Positions 52,206 through 61,012 of a stretch of DNA of 64,000 nt are shown piece after piece. The notes below the pieces were generated by a model that was not told the origin of the DNA, ran no database searches, and saw only the letters and a list, made by a program, of their open reading frames with translations. A program made the position numbers and the translations under genes. Origin of the DNA: an uncultured Alphaproteobacteria bacterium (GTDB lineage: Bacteria > Pseudomonadota > Alphaproteobacteria > RF32 > CAG-239); contig CALXTU010000001.1 in the NCBI GenBank assembly GCA_944391495.1, positions 185,981-249,980 of the forward strand, read 5' to 3'. Each line of letters opens with the position of its first letter. Within the stretch, counting starts at the first letter, position 1.

Positions 52206-53337
52206 GGCTTTCTCCCCGCGGATAATACGGGTTTTGTTCCGCCCGGCGGCGTCGCAGAATATCCGGCGCCAGCAGCAAGACGGTGCAGCAAATCAGCGGT
52301 GCAATTATGTTGGCATACATCAGAGTCAGCCAAGCCAGATTTTTTGACGCCAGATTGCCGGAAGTCAGGTCAACAGCCTGAATCAGGATAACCGAAGCCA
52401 GGGATACGGCAATTATTTTGGTTTGACCGCGGCGGTTGAAGTTGCCGATGATAAGCCCGGTGCAGGCAATTAAGGAATAGACCAGAGCCAAAAGCGGCGT
52501 GGTGATACGCTTGTTGCCCTCGATAAACCATTTGTAACGTTCGGCTGGCGGCAGAGAATCGTTATCCAGAGCGCCGATCAGTTCACCGAAAGAGCGGACG
52601 CGGACGCTGTTTTTGCGGCGGGCTTTGGTTTCTTTCAGGCCGAAATCAACCGAATATTTTTCAAAATTAACCGAAGAAAAACGATGATTTTTTTTATTGA
52701 TTTCCTGCCGGTTGCCGTTGATTAAAATAATCCGGGGGCCTTTTGACGTCTGAACAATAACGCCTTTTTCCGCCGAAAGGGTGGCTTTGACTTCAGGGTT
52801 GCGCTCATCGTTTATCAGGATACCGCCGACCGAACCGTCGTCATCATGAGAGGTGATAAAAACGGTGAGTTCCGGCTGCAGGTTGGTAAATTCGCCTTCG
52901 CGGAACATCAGGTGGGATACGTTGTTTTTGATTTTCCATTCCAGGTCGTTAAAGGCGTCTTCAGCCTTGGGAATACCGATATTCATGACATAAACGTTCA
53001 GGAGCGTCAGCATCAGGCTTACCCAAACTGCCGGCCGGGCAAGCTGCCAGGGGCTGATGCCGGCTGATTTCATCACGACAAGCTCCTGGTCGGCCAGCAT
53101 GCGGTTATAAACAAACAAGACGGCCGCAAACAGCGATATCGGCGCCAGAATGGTAAAAATGCGGGGCATCAGCAGAGTGGTCATTTTAACAAAAATGCCG
53201 ACGGATATGCCTTTTGAGGCAATCAGGTCAAGAAAGCGCAATGACTGCGACAGCCAGATAATCGACATCAACGAAAAACTTACCAGCAGAAAGCCGACAA
53301 TAATCTGTTTGGTGATATATGCACTAAGCTTTTTCAT
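52198..53337 (-). CDS. lptF: LPS export permease LptF-like
   Basis: 379 residues of the YjgP/YjgQ family. Membrane segments at about 12-32, 58-80, 100-122 and three near the C terminus (about 280-365) enclose a periplasmic beta-domain. The LRFLDLIASKGISVG and MLADQELVVMKSAGISPWQLARP motifs are closest to alphaproteobacterial LptF. The partner LptG, normally encoded next, is absent, and lptD follows directly with an 8-base overlap. Confidence 0.88.
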   Translation of the reverse strand: MKKLSAYITKQIIVGFLLVSFSLMSIIWLSQSLRFLDLIASKGISVGIFVKMTTLLMPRIFTILAPISLFAAVLFVYNRMLADQELVVMKSAGISPWQLARPAVWVSLMLTLLNVYVMNIGIPKAEDAFNDLEWKIKNNVSHLMFREGEFTNLQPELTVFITSHDDDGSVGGILINDERNPEVKATLSAEKGVIVQTSKGPRIILINGNRQEINKKNHRFSSVNFEKYSVDFGLKETKARRKNSVRVRSFGELIGALDNDSLPPAERYKWFIEGNKRITTPLLALVYSLIACTGLIIGNFNRRGQTKIIAVSLASVILIQAVDLTSGNLASKNLAWLTLMYANIIAPLICCTVLLLAPDILRRRRAEQNPYYPRGESHA

Positions 53338-53510
53338 AGCCTGAGAGTATAACCGTTTTATTTTATATTTAAACTTATTTATGCAAAATGGCCGATTTTT
53401 TGTTAATTGTCAAAATAAATTTGGGGTAGATGTACGGAATCTGCTTGCAGTCGTTTTTTTTTGCCTTTATCATCTTTGGCAGACAAACATCGTTTTTTAA
53501 GGAGAGACAG

Positions 53511-53984
53511 ATGGCAGAAAGTTCTCAAGCCGCGCAAATCGCCAGCAAGTGGCGGAAAAAGCGCGGCTCTTTGATTATGGCCCTGCACGAAATTCAAGGG
53601 GTTAAAGGATATATCGACTGGCAGGACGCGACAGATGTGTCACGGGAGATGAATATTCCGCTGGCCCGGATTTACGAAGTGCTGACCTTCTATAACTTTT
53701 TCAAACTGGAAGCACCCGGCAAAGCGGTTATTTCGGTTTGTACCGGAACAGCCTGCTATCTGAAAGGTAATGACAAAGTTTTGGAAAAATTTAAGTCTGA
53801 GCTGGGAATTAACGAGGGCGAAAGTACGGCCGACAAGATGTTTCACCTGCAGAGCGTGCGCTGTGTCGGCTGCTGCGGTCTGGCTCCGGTTTGTGTGGTT
53901 AACGGTAAAACATACGGCCGGATGACGCCGGAGGCGGTTCCCGGAATTTTAGATGAATGGCGTCAGGCTTTTAAGGAGGAATAA
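53511..53984 (+). CDS. hndA: NuoE/HndA-like [2Fe-2S] subunit of the hydrogenase complex
   Basis: About 157 residues from MAESSQAAQ with AAGGAGAGAC upstream. A thioredoxin-like fold carries the NuoE-type cluster cysteines in CTGTACYLKG and VRCVGCCGLAPVC. It relays electrons between the flavin subunit and the hydrogenase subunit. The following gene starts two bases after the stop. The protein encoded from the earlier in-frame ATG at 53430 would add an implausible hydrophobic leader. Confidence 0.92.
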   Translation: MAESSQAAQIASKWRKKRGSLIMALHEIQGVKGYIDWQDATDVSREMNIPLARIYEVLTFYNFFKLEAPGKAVISVCTGTACYLKGNDKVLEKFKSELGINEGESTADKMFHLQSVRCVGCCGLAPVCVVNGKTYGRMTPEAVPGILDEWRQAFKEE

Positions 53985-53986
53985 TC

Positions 53987-55672
53987 ATGGCCGATATGGA
54001 TTTGGACAAGAGATTTGATATTCATGAAACGGCCAAAAACAAACTGGCCGAAATCGAGCGATTTGCCTGCAATATTTACTGCTGTCATTCTACCGGCTGC
54101 AAGTCTTCGGGCAGCGATGATATTTTGGATCTGATTAAAAATATTGTTGCCGAGAAAGAAATTGAAGACAAAATCCGCGTGGTGGCGACAGGGTGCATGG
54201 GACTTTGTGCTCAGGGGCCGCTTATCCGGGTGGAAATCAAAGGCAAAAAAGATGCTCTGTTTAAGAGAGTTGATTTGTCGACAGCCCGGGAGATTATGGA
54301 AAAATATGTTATTCCGGCGTTGGCGGCTGAGGGTGATTTTGCCGTGCCGGAAGATTTGCAGGAATATGTATTGTCGCTGGAATTGCCGTTTTTTACCAGG
54401 CAGGAAAAAGTTGTTTTGAAAAATGCCGGCCATATGGATCCGGAAGATATTGCCGAATATATGGCGCGCGGCGGATATCTGGCGCTTGAAAAAGCTTTAA
54501 AAAACATGACGCCGGCCGAGGTGGTAGCGGAGATTAAAAAATCCGGCCTGCGCGGTCGCGGCGGCGGTGGTTTTTCAACCGGTATGAAGTGGGAACTGGC
54601 CGCCAAAGTGCCGACGATTGACGAAAAGTTTATTATTTGCAACGGCGATGAAGGGGATCCGGGTGCTTATATGGACCGTTCCATTCTGGAAGGCGATCCG
54701 CATGCGGTTATTGAAGGTATGATGATTGCCGCTTATGCCATCGGCGCGACCGAAGGGTGGTTTTATGTTCGTGCCGAATATCCGCTGGCGGTTGAGCGGC
54801 TGGAAAAGGCGATTAAGGCCTGCAAAAAGAATCGGCTGCTCGGCAACAATATTATGGGAACGGATTTTTGCTTTAACGTTGATATCCGTCTGGGTGCCGG
54901 CGCATTTGTCTGCGGCGAGGAAACGGCGCTGATTCACTCAATCGAGGGTGCCAGAGGAACGCCGCGGCCGCGGCCGCCGTATCCGACCAATAAAGGTTTG
55001 TGGGGCAAACCTTCCTGCGTCAATAATGTTGAGACACTGGCCAATGTACCGAAGATTTTGCTGAAGGGCGCCGACTGGTTTGCCTCATTTGGTACCGAAA
55101 CGTCAAAAGGCACCAAAGTATTTGCCCTGACGGGGCAGGTTGAACATTCGGGGCTGATTGAAGTGCCGATGGGAACAACGATTAAGGAAATCGTCAACGA
55201 AATCGGCGGCGGTGTGCCGAACGGCAAACATCTTAAGGCCGTGCAGACCGGCGGACCGTCCGGCGGCGTTATTCCGGAACAATATATGGATATGCCGGTT
55301 TGTTACGAGGAGCTGAAAAAGGTTGGCTCGATTATGGGATCCGGCGGTATGATCGTGATTGATGATACCTCTGATATGGTGTCGCTGGCCAAGTTTTATC
55401 TGGACTTTACGGTGGACGAATCCTGCGGTAAATGCGCACCGTGCCGAATCGGCGGCAAACAGATGCTCAATCTTTTGGATAAAATAAACAAAGGACAAGG
55501 CAACCGAAAAGACCTGGCACAACTCAGGCGAATCGCCTCGGCCATGCAGAAGGCTTCTTTGTGCGGTTTGGGACAAACGGCACCGAATCCGGTTTTGTCG
55601 ACACTGAAATTTTATGAAAAAGAATATACGGATAAGCTGGTTGACAGCAACACCGCAACGGAGGAAAAATAG
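53987..55672 (+). CDS. hndC: NuoF/HndC-like NAD(P)H-binding flavoprotein subunit
   Basis: 561 residues. An N-terminal thioredoxin-like [2Fe-2S] domain (about 1-110; CCHSTGCKSSG) is followed by the NuoF core with FMN/NAD(H) motifs GLRGRGGGGFSTGMKWE and CNGDEGDPGAYMDR, and by the SLBB domain. The [4Fe-4S] site ESCGKCAPCRIGGKQM follows. The two extra C-terminal [4Fe-4S] clusters found in bifurcating HydB proteins are missing. It transfers electrons between NAD(P)H and the Fe-S chain. Confidence 0.92.
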   Translation: MADMDLDKRFDIHETAKNKLAEIERFACNIYCCHSTGCKSSGSDDILDLIKNIVAEKEIEDKIRVVATGCMGLCAQGPLIRVEIKGKKDALFKRVDLSTAREIMEKYVIPALAAEGDFAVPEDLQEYVLSLELPFFTRQEKVVLKNAGHMDPEDIAEYMARGGYLALEKALKNMTPAEVVAEIKKSGLRGRGGGGFSTGMKWELAAKVPTIDEKFIICNGDEGDPGAYMDRSILEGDPHAVIEGMMIAAYAIGATEGWFYVRAEYPLAVERLEKAIKACKKNRLLGNNIMGTDFCFNVDIRLGAGAFVCGEETALIHSIEGARGTPRPRPPYPTNKGLWGKPSCVNNVETLANVPKILLKGADWFASFGTETSKGTKVFALTGQVEHSGLIEVPMGTTIKEIVNEIGGGVPNGKHLKAVQTGGPSGGVIPEQYMDMPVCYEELKKVGSIMGSGGMIVIDDTSDMVSLAKFYLDFTVDESCGKCAPCRIGGKQMLNLLDKINKGQGNRKDLAQLRRIASAMQKASLCGLGQTAPNPVLSTLKFYEKEYTDKLVDSNTATEEK

Positions 55673-55674
55673 CA

Positions 55675-57438
55675 ATGGTAAAATTGAAAATAGATAATTT
55701 TGACGTTGAAGTTGCGGAAGGTACCAGTATTTTGGAAGCCGCGCGCAGCGTGCAGATTGATATTCCGACTTTGTGCAAGCATCCGGACGTTGATCCGTCC
55801 GCGGGTTGCGGAATGTGTATCGTCAAGGTCGGCGGCCGGATTATGAGGTCTTGTTGTACGCCGGCGGCCGAGGGAATGGAAGTCGTTACCAATGATGCCG
55901 AGCTGCAGGAAACCCGCAAAACGGTTTTGGAACTTATTTTGAGCAATCATCCGAACTACTGTCTGAAGTGCGTGCGCAGCGGTCAGTGCGAACTGCAGGA
56001 TATGGCCATGCAGATGGGGGTTGACCGTGATGAGATACGCAAAATTTTGCGGCCGGCAGAGATTGACGATTCAACACAGGCAATCGTGCTTGATCCGTTG
56101 AAATGCATTGTCTGCGGGCGGTGTGTCGATATTTGCCAAAACCAGCAGAATGTTTGGGCTTTGAGCTATCTGAACCGCGGTCTGGCTACCAAAATTACCG
56201 GTGCCAATGACGCGCGGCTGGCCGATACGCCGTGTATAAAATGCGGTCAATGTGCCGTGCATTGTCCGACGGGAGCCATCAGCGAATATGACGATACGGC
56301 CAAAGTGCGGGATATGCTCAAAGACAAAGAACTGGTTACCGTGGTACAGATTGCGCCGGCAGTGCGGGTTGCTTTGGGTGAAGAGTTCGGTTATGAATTC
56401 GGCAAAAATCTGACCGGAAAAATTTATGCGGCGTTGCGGCGGCTCGGGTTTGCCAAAGTATTTGATACCAACTTCGGCGCCGATCTGACGATTATTGAAG
56501 AGGCAACCGAATTTGTTAAACGCTTCAGCGAAAAAGACCGGCTGCCGATGTTTACGTCATGTTGCCCGGCATGGGTGGATTATGCCGAAAAATATTATCC
56601 GGAAATGCTGCCGCATTTTTCCAGCTGCAAGTCGCCGCACCAGATGATCGGCGCGGTGGCCAAAACTTATTATGCGCAGAAGATCGGTATTGACGCGGCA
56701 AAAATCCGGGTGGTTTCGGTTATGCCCTGCACGGCCAAAAAATGGGAAATCCGCCGGCATGAAACGATGAGTTCTTCCGGGTATCAGGATGTTGACGCGG
56801 TGATTACCACCCGGGAGCTGGCCAAGATGATCCGCCAGGCGGGAATTAATTTCCGCGGACTTAAAGATGAGGAAGCCGACAGCCCGTTGGGCGAGTATTC
56901 CGGTGCCGGAACAATTTTCGGCGTTACCGGCGGCGTGATGACGGCGGCGCTGCGGACGGCCTATTTCTACATTACCGGGCAAGAGTTGGGAATGTTGAAT
57001 TTTGAAGAAATAGAAGGTCTGGACGGTATTAAAGCGGCGGAAGTGGATATTAACGGCACCAAAATCCGGATTGCGGTGGTCAACGGTGTCGGCAATGCGG
57101 CCGAAGTTATGGAAAGTCTACGGCAGGCAGCGGCTGCGGGTGAAGAACCGCCATATCATTTTATTGAGGTTATGGCCTGCCGCGGCGGTTGTATTGCCGG
57201 CGGCGGACAGCCGAAAGTTATGATGCAGGGGCTGCCCAAGCCGTGGGGGATTAATGATGAAATCCGCCGGCTGCGTTCACAGGGGCTGAATTGTGAAGAT
57301 GAACAGGCGGCAAACCGGTTGTCGCATCATAATCAGTCAATCAAACAACTGTATGCCGAATATCTCGGCAAGCCGGGCGAGGGCAGGGCGCATGAGCTTT
57401 TGCACACCAAATACCGGCAGAGAGATGTTTATAAATAG
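55675..57438 (+). CDS. hndD: [FeFe]-hydrogenase catalytic subunit (HndD-like)
   Basis: 587 residues. An N-terminal plant-type [2Fe-2S] domain (Cys34, 45, 48, 61), a His-Cys [4Fe-4S] site (His92, Cys96, 99, 105) and two ferredoxin-type clusters (Cys144-154 and 187-197) lead to the H-cluster domain. That domain has all three signatures: TSCCPAW (294-300), MPCTAKKWE (350-358) and the ACRGGCIAGGGQP motif near 500. A small-subunit-like C-terminal domain ends the protein. The whole operon is a trimeric NAD(P)-linked hydrogenase. The HydE/F/G maturases are not in the window. Confidence 0.95.
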   Translation: MVKLKIDNFDVEVAEGTSILEAARSVQIDIPTLCKHPDVDPSAGCGMCIVKVGGRIMRSCCTPAAEGMEVVTNDAELQETRKTVLELILSNHPNYCLKCVRSGQCELQDMAMQMGVDRDEIRKILRPAEIDDSTQAIVLDPLKCIVCGRCVDICQNQQNVWALSYLNRGLATKITGANDARLADTPCIKCGQCAVHCPTGAISEYDDTAKVRDMLKDKELVTVVQIAPAVRVALGEEFGYEFGKNLTGKIYAALRRLGFAKVFDTNFGADLTIIEEATEFVKRFSEKDRLPMFTSCCPAWVDYAEKYYPEMLPHFSSCKSPHQMIGAVAKTYYAQKIGIDAAKIRVVSVMPCTAKKWEIRRHETMSSSGYQDVDAVITTRELAKMIRQAGINFRGLKDEEADSPLGEYSGAGTIFGVTGGVMTAALRTAYFYITGQELGMLNFEEIEGLDGIKAAEVDINGTKIRIAVVNGVGNAAEVMESLRQAAAAGEEPPYHFIEVMACRGGCIAGGGQPKVMMQGLPKPWGINDEIRRLRSQGLNCEDEQAANRLSHHNQSIKQLYAEYLGKPGEGRAHELLHTKYRQRDVYK

Positions 57439-57442
57439 TCTG

Positions 57443-57473
57443 AAAAGACACCCGGAAACGGGTGTCTTTTTTG
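57443..57473 (+). terminator. Hydrogenase operon terminator
   Basis: A 12-bp stem AAAAGACACCCG (57443-57454) / CGGGTGTCTTTT (57459-57470) with a GAAA tetraloop and T run. Confidence 0.92.
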
Positions 57474-57501
57474 GTGAAAAATTTTATTTGCGGTATAGGT
57501 A

Positions 57502-57534
57502 TTAACTTTTTCTTAAGTGGGAAATTGTTATAAA
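57502..57534 (+). promoter_or_regulatory. Probable CtrA-controlled flagellin promoter
   Basis: TTAACTTTTTCTTAA (57502-57516) is identical to the site in oriC. TATAAA lies at 57529-57534, 12 bases after the second half-site, as in Caulobacter promoters where CtrA covers the -35 region. A transcript from here would have a leader of about 185 bases. Confidence 0.5.
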
Positions 57535-57674
57535 AAATATATCGGCGGAGAAGATCGCCGCTAAACGTTTAGATGTAAAATAAAGGATACGACAAGAAGT
57601 GTTGTTTCAAGAATTGAACAGCCGGACAAAGAGGCTTTCTGCTACAGGTGGGGCGGAAAGTTTTGTTGTATCTA

Positions 57675-57684
57675 CCCCCCCCCC
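57675..57684 (+). repeat. C10 homopolymer in the flagellin leader
   Basis: Ten consecutive C at 57675-57684, 41 bases before the flagellin ATG. It is the only such tract I noticed in the window. Confidence 0.95.
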
Positions 57685-57725
57685 ACGAGAAAAATTAAGC
57701 TAAAACAAACCGATAGAGGTGCGCG

Positions 57726-59507
57726 ATGAGCAGCGTTACCTTAACATCGGCCATGCGGAATAATCTGCTGTCGCTGCGGCGGCTGTCGTTACAGATGGGC
57801 AAGACGCAAGAGATATTATCGACCGGCAAAAAGGTCAACTCGGCGATAGACAACGCGTCGAATTATTATCAGGCGCGCTCTTTAACTAATCGCGCGGCGG
57901 ATTTGATGGAATTGTTGAACAATATGGACAAAGGGGTTCGGACGATAGAGGCGGCGACGGTTGGTTTGGAACAAGGGGCGGCGTTTTTGGAGCAAGCGAC
58001 GGCGGTGGCGACTGAGGCCTTAACTACTGCCAAAATTCCGGCAAAAGAATGGTTTATTGACAAGGTTGGCGCCAACGGGGCGGTGGTGAGCACCGCACAG
58101 GAGCTGAAAGACGCAGTGGCCGCCGGCAAGGAGACCATTTGTGTCTATGGGCAGATAGATTATTTTGTCGATGAAAGTTTGTCTCTGGAAAACAATCAAA
58201 AATTGGTCGGCACTGAGTATTTTACCGGCTATACGGGACAAGAAAAATTTTCGCAGATTACTTTTAGCGGCAGCATGGATAAAGCCATTTATGTTGCAAA
58301 TACAAATATAACCATAGCCGATATCGGCTTAAATTATGACAGCCGTTCAACGACGGCTGCCAATTTACTTTATCTTAATGACAGCAATTCCGTGCTGCGT
58401 AATCTTGATATTAACTTTTCCGGCGACGCGGCGCAAATCCAGAATGCTCAGGGGGCAATTTGTGTATATAGTGGAAATTTGCAAATTGAGGGAGTGAATA
58501 ACATCAACGGCTCCGGTATTTTTGGTGGCGCTATTTTTCTGTTAGGGACAAAAGCCGTTCTGGAAAAAGACGCCGAACTGAATATAAAATCCCAAGCTAA
58601 AATTATCGGAACGCTGGCTTTATATGCAGGAACGGTTTTTGATGTTTATGGCCGAATTAATATCGAATCCGATAAAAATGCTATTTGGATGGGAAGCGGA
58701 GGATACAGCAACAATCTGCTGAATATTCATGAAACGGCCGTATTAAATATGTCGACAGGATCCCAGAGTTTTTTTATCGGTTCGCGTTATGATAATACCG
58801 GCGGCGTAAACCGGATTAATGCAGAGGCGGGCGCAAAATTCAATTTTTTTGACAACGCCGGCAAAAGCAGTGTCATCAGCACGGGCTGGGAATATGAAAA
58901 TCCGTTGTCGTCTATGCAATATATAGCGTCTCAAAATATATTGCAAACAGGGTGTTTTGAAGAAACAACGAGTATTGATTGGGATAAATGGGTGCCAATC
59001 AGGCATCAGACGCAACAGACGCCGAAAAAAGCCGCGGAACAGTATGAACAAATAATAAAAGAATATGACACGATGGTTGCCGACAGCAGCTATCAGGGGG
59101 TGAATTTGCTGACGGGCGGCAAGGTAGACGTGACGTTTAACGAAACACGGTCGCACAAGTTTACGGTTGCCGGCCAAGATATGAGCGCGCAGGCATTGGG
59201 GATAGCGACGCTTGATTGGCAGACGCAGGGTGATATTGCTCAAAGCCTGAGTGAGATTGCCGCAGCGTTGAACAGTATTCGCGGTTTTCAGGAAGAATTG
59301 GGTAACCATTACGGGATTATCCAGACACGACAGGATTTTACCGAAGCTTTGGCGGATGTTTTGGAAACCGGCGCCGATGATTTGATCTTAGCGGATATGA
59401 ACGAGGCCTCGGCGGAATATCTGACATTGCAGACGAGGCAATATCTGGCGGTTAACGCGTTGTCGCTGGCGGCGCAGAGTTCCCGCGGTATTTTACGTCT
59501 GTTTTAA
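57726..59507 (+). CDS. Flagellin with a large beta-helix-like central insertion
   Basis: 593 residues. The N-terminal D0/D1 flagellin helices (about 1-105; MRNNLLSLRRLS, LSTGKKVNSAIDNASNYYQA, LTNRAADLMELL) and the C-terminal D1/D0 helices (about 430-593; SSYQGVNLLTGG, ending LAAQSSRGILRLF) are intact. Between them about 310 residues form a series of short hydrophobic-Asn/Asp repeats (ITFSGSMDKAIYVANTNITI, LEKDAELNIKSQAKIIG), a pattern of right-handed parallel beta-helices seen in pectate-lyase-type folds. The insert would decorate the filament surface. AGAGGTG precedes the ATG. Confidence 0.88.
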   Translation: MSSVTLTSAMRNNLLSLRRLSLQMGKTQEILSTGKKVNSAIDNASNYYQARSLTNRAADLMELLNNMDKGVRTIEAATVGLEQGAAFLEQATAVATEALTTAKIPAKEWFIDKVGANGAVVSTAQELKDAVAAGKETICVYGQIDYFVDESLSLENNQKLVGTEYFTGYTGQEKFSQITFSGSMDKAIYVANTNITIADIGLNYDSRSTTAANLLYLNDSNSVLRNLDINFSGDAAQIQNAQGAICVYSGNLQIEGVNNINGSGIFGGAIFLLGTKAVLEKDAELNIKSQAKIIGTLALYAGTVFDVYGRINIESDKNAIWMGSGGYSNNLLNIHETAVLNMSTGSQSFFIGSRYDNTGGVNRINAEAGAKFNFFDNAGKSSVISTGWEYENPLSSMQYIASQNILQTGCFEETTSIDWDKWVPIRHQTQQTPKKAAEQYEQIIKEYDTMVADSSYQGVNLLTGGKVDVTFNETRSHKFTVAGQDMSAQALGIATLDWQTQGDIAQSLSEIAAALNSIRGFQEELGNHYGIIQTRQDFTEALADVLETGADDLILADMNEASAEYLTLQTRQYLAVNALSLAAQSSRGILRLF

Positions 59508-59530
59508 GGGAAAAATTGAAGATCGCTTAT

Positions 59531-59554
59531 CCTCGGGAAGAATATCTCCCGAGG
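59531..59554 (+). terminator. Hairpin after flagellin gene
   Basis: CCTCGGGA (59531-59538) pairs with TCCCGAGG (59547-59554). There is no T run, so it may be a stabilising hairpin rather than a terminator. Confidence 0.5.
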
Positions 59555-59621
59555 CGGGGTGACGGGGTGGAGTGTGCCCTTAAGGCCTTGGAGCGATGAC
59601 GATGGGGTGTGTATGGGTCTC

Positions 59622-59711
59622 GCGGCCAAATCGTTGGCCGCTCCCCACGTTGCGCCTTTCGGTTCGAGTCCTCTCGGAATAAAAAAACACCCCTTTCAGG
59701 GTGCTTTTTTA

Positions 59712-59736
<25 letters not shown>
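59622..59736. repeat. Inverted copy of the tRNA-Arg(CCT) 3' arm plus hairpins
   Basis: GGTTCGAGTCCTCTCGGA at 59661-59678 is an exact 18-bp inverted copy of the 3' part of the leftward tRNA-Arg (59719-59736). A terminator hairpin (CACCC 59688-59692 / GGGTG 59699-59703) with A and T runs separates the two. Beyond it is a perfect 8-bp hairpin GCGGCCAA/TTGGCCGC (59622-59641). The arrangement matches the antisense arms after tRNA-Arg(CCG) and tRNA-Ser. Confidence 0.7.
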
Positions 59737-59788
<52 letters not shown>

Positions 59789-59811
59789 ACCGTGGCTTTT
59801 TTATAGCGGTT

Positions 59812-60927
59812 TTATTTGCCTTTGGCAAGAGCTAATTTTGCCAGAAAATGCGTTTGTATTTCGGCGAGTTTTTCAACCGAATCGATCTCAACATATTCTT
59901 CCGCCGCGTGCATGCCGTCACCGCTACCCGAATGCATAATAACGGTTGAACCGCGAACCGCAAATTCCCGTGCGTCGGTGGCGCCGCCCTCATATTCAAA
60001 TTTTATTTTTTGTCCGAGAATTTCTTCGGCAAGTTTTTTATAGGTTAAAATATCCGGATTTTTTTCATCCATGACAACCGGAACACTGGAAGACACAATC
60101 TCATAAGAAACGCCTTCGGGCATACATTTGTCCAAGTTCTTTTTCAGACCGTCAACGCTGCTGGTTTCAACCAGGCGGAAGTCGCAGAGTGTTTCGCAAT
60201 AATCAGAGATGATGTTTGATACTTTGCCGCCGGTGATTTTAGCAAAGTGCAAAGTGTCAACCCAGGTATTGCGCGGTTTTTTACCGGTCAGACTATAAGC
60301 CGGATAGATCTTGCGGATATTGGCCAGCGCTGTCAGCATCAGGTCATTGGCGTCAATGCCATCCCAGGGGCGTGAGCCGTGAGCCTCTTTGCCGCGGGCG
60401 ATAATCTTGACAAATACCGGGTTTTTGCATTTGGCAATTATTTTGCCGATATCGCCGCCGACATCGTTGTCCAAAACAACGGCAGCTTTTATTTTATTGT
60501 ACTTTTCCAAAAAGGCCCTGGTGCCCTTGGAGCCTTTTTCTTCATCAGAGGACAGGATAATGCCGAAGTTAAGCGGCAATTTGTTTCCTAAGACATACTG
60601 CATGGAATTCAGAGCAACAGCGGCAAATGATTTCATATCCAGGGCGCCGCGGCCATAGAGTTTTCCGTTTTTGACAACGGGAGAAAACATTTTGTCGGCA
60701 GCCGGCACAACATCAATATGCCCCAATACCAAAGCGTCAAAATCCAGGGTGTTGCGGTTGCGGATAAAAATCACCGGTGCCGTGTCTTTTTTGGTAAAGA
60801 TATCGACTTTGGCGCCAAGCAGCGTCATCAAGTTTTTGATGTAGGACATGGCCTGCATAATTTGTTCGGTATTGCCGGTTTCGGTTCTGAAGCGCATCAG
60901 CTCCTGCGCGACCTCGGTTATTTGCAT
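59812..60927 (-). CDS. M20 family metallopeptidase (ArgE/DapE-like)
   Basis: 371 residues. Metal-site motifs are GHIDVVPA near residue 69, GRGALDMKS near 93, and DEEKGSKGTRAF near 128, with a late EGGATDAREF and MHAAEEYV near the C terminus. The insert dimerisation domain lies at about 175-285. Family members deacylate acetylornithine or succinyl-diaminopimelate, or cleave small peptides; the exact substrate cannot be read. Confidence 0.88.
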   Translation of the reverse strand: MQITEVAQELMRFRTETGNTEQIMQAMSYIKNLMTLLGAKVDIFTKKDTAPVIFIRNRNTLDFDALVLGHIDVVPAADKMFSPVVKNGKLYGRGALDMKSFAAVALNSMQYVLGNKLPLNFGIILSSDEEKGSKGTRAFLEKYNKIKAAVVLDNDVGGDIGKIIAKCKNPVFVKIIARGKEAHGSRPWDGIDANDLMLTALANIRKIYPAYSLTGKKPRNTWVDTLHFAKITGGKVSNIISDYCETLCDFRLVETSSVDGLKKNLDKCMPEGVSYEIVSSSVPVVMDEKNPDILTYKKLAEEILGQKIKFEYEGGATDAREFAVRGSTVIMHSGSGDGMHAAEEYVEIDSVEKLAEIQTHFLAKLALAKGK

Positions 60928-61012
60928 TTTTTTCTCCCTTTTTACGATTTATTCATTTAATGATGAGATAATATCGCCAAGAATTAAAAAAAGGCTTAAA
61001 AGGACAAAGACA

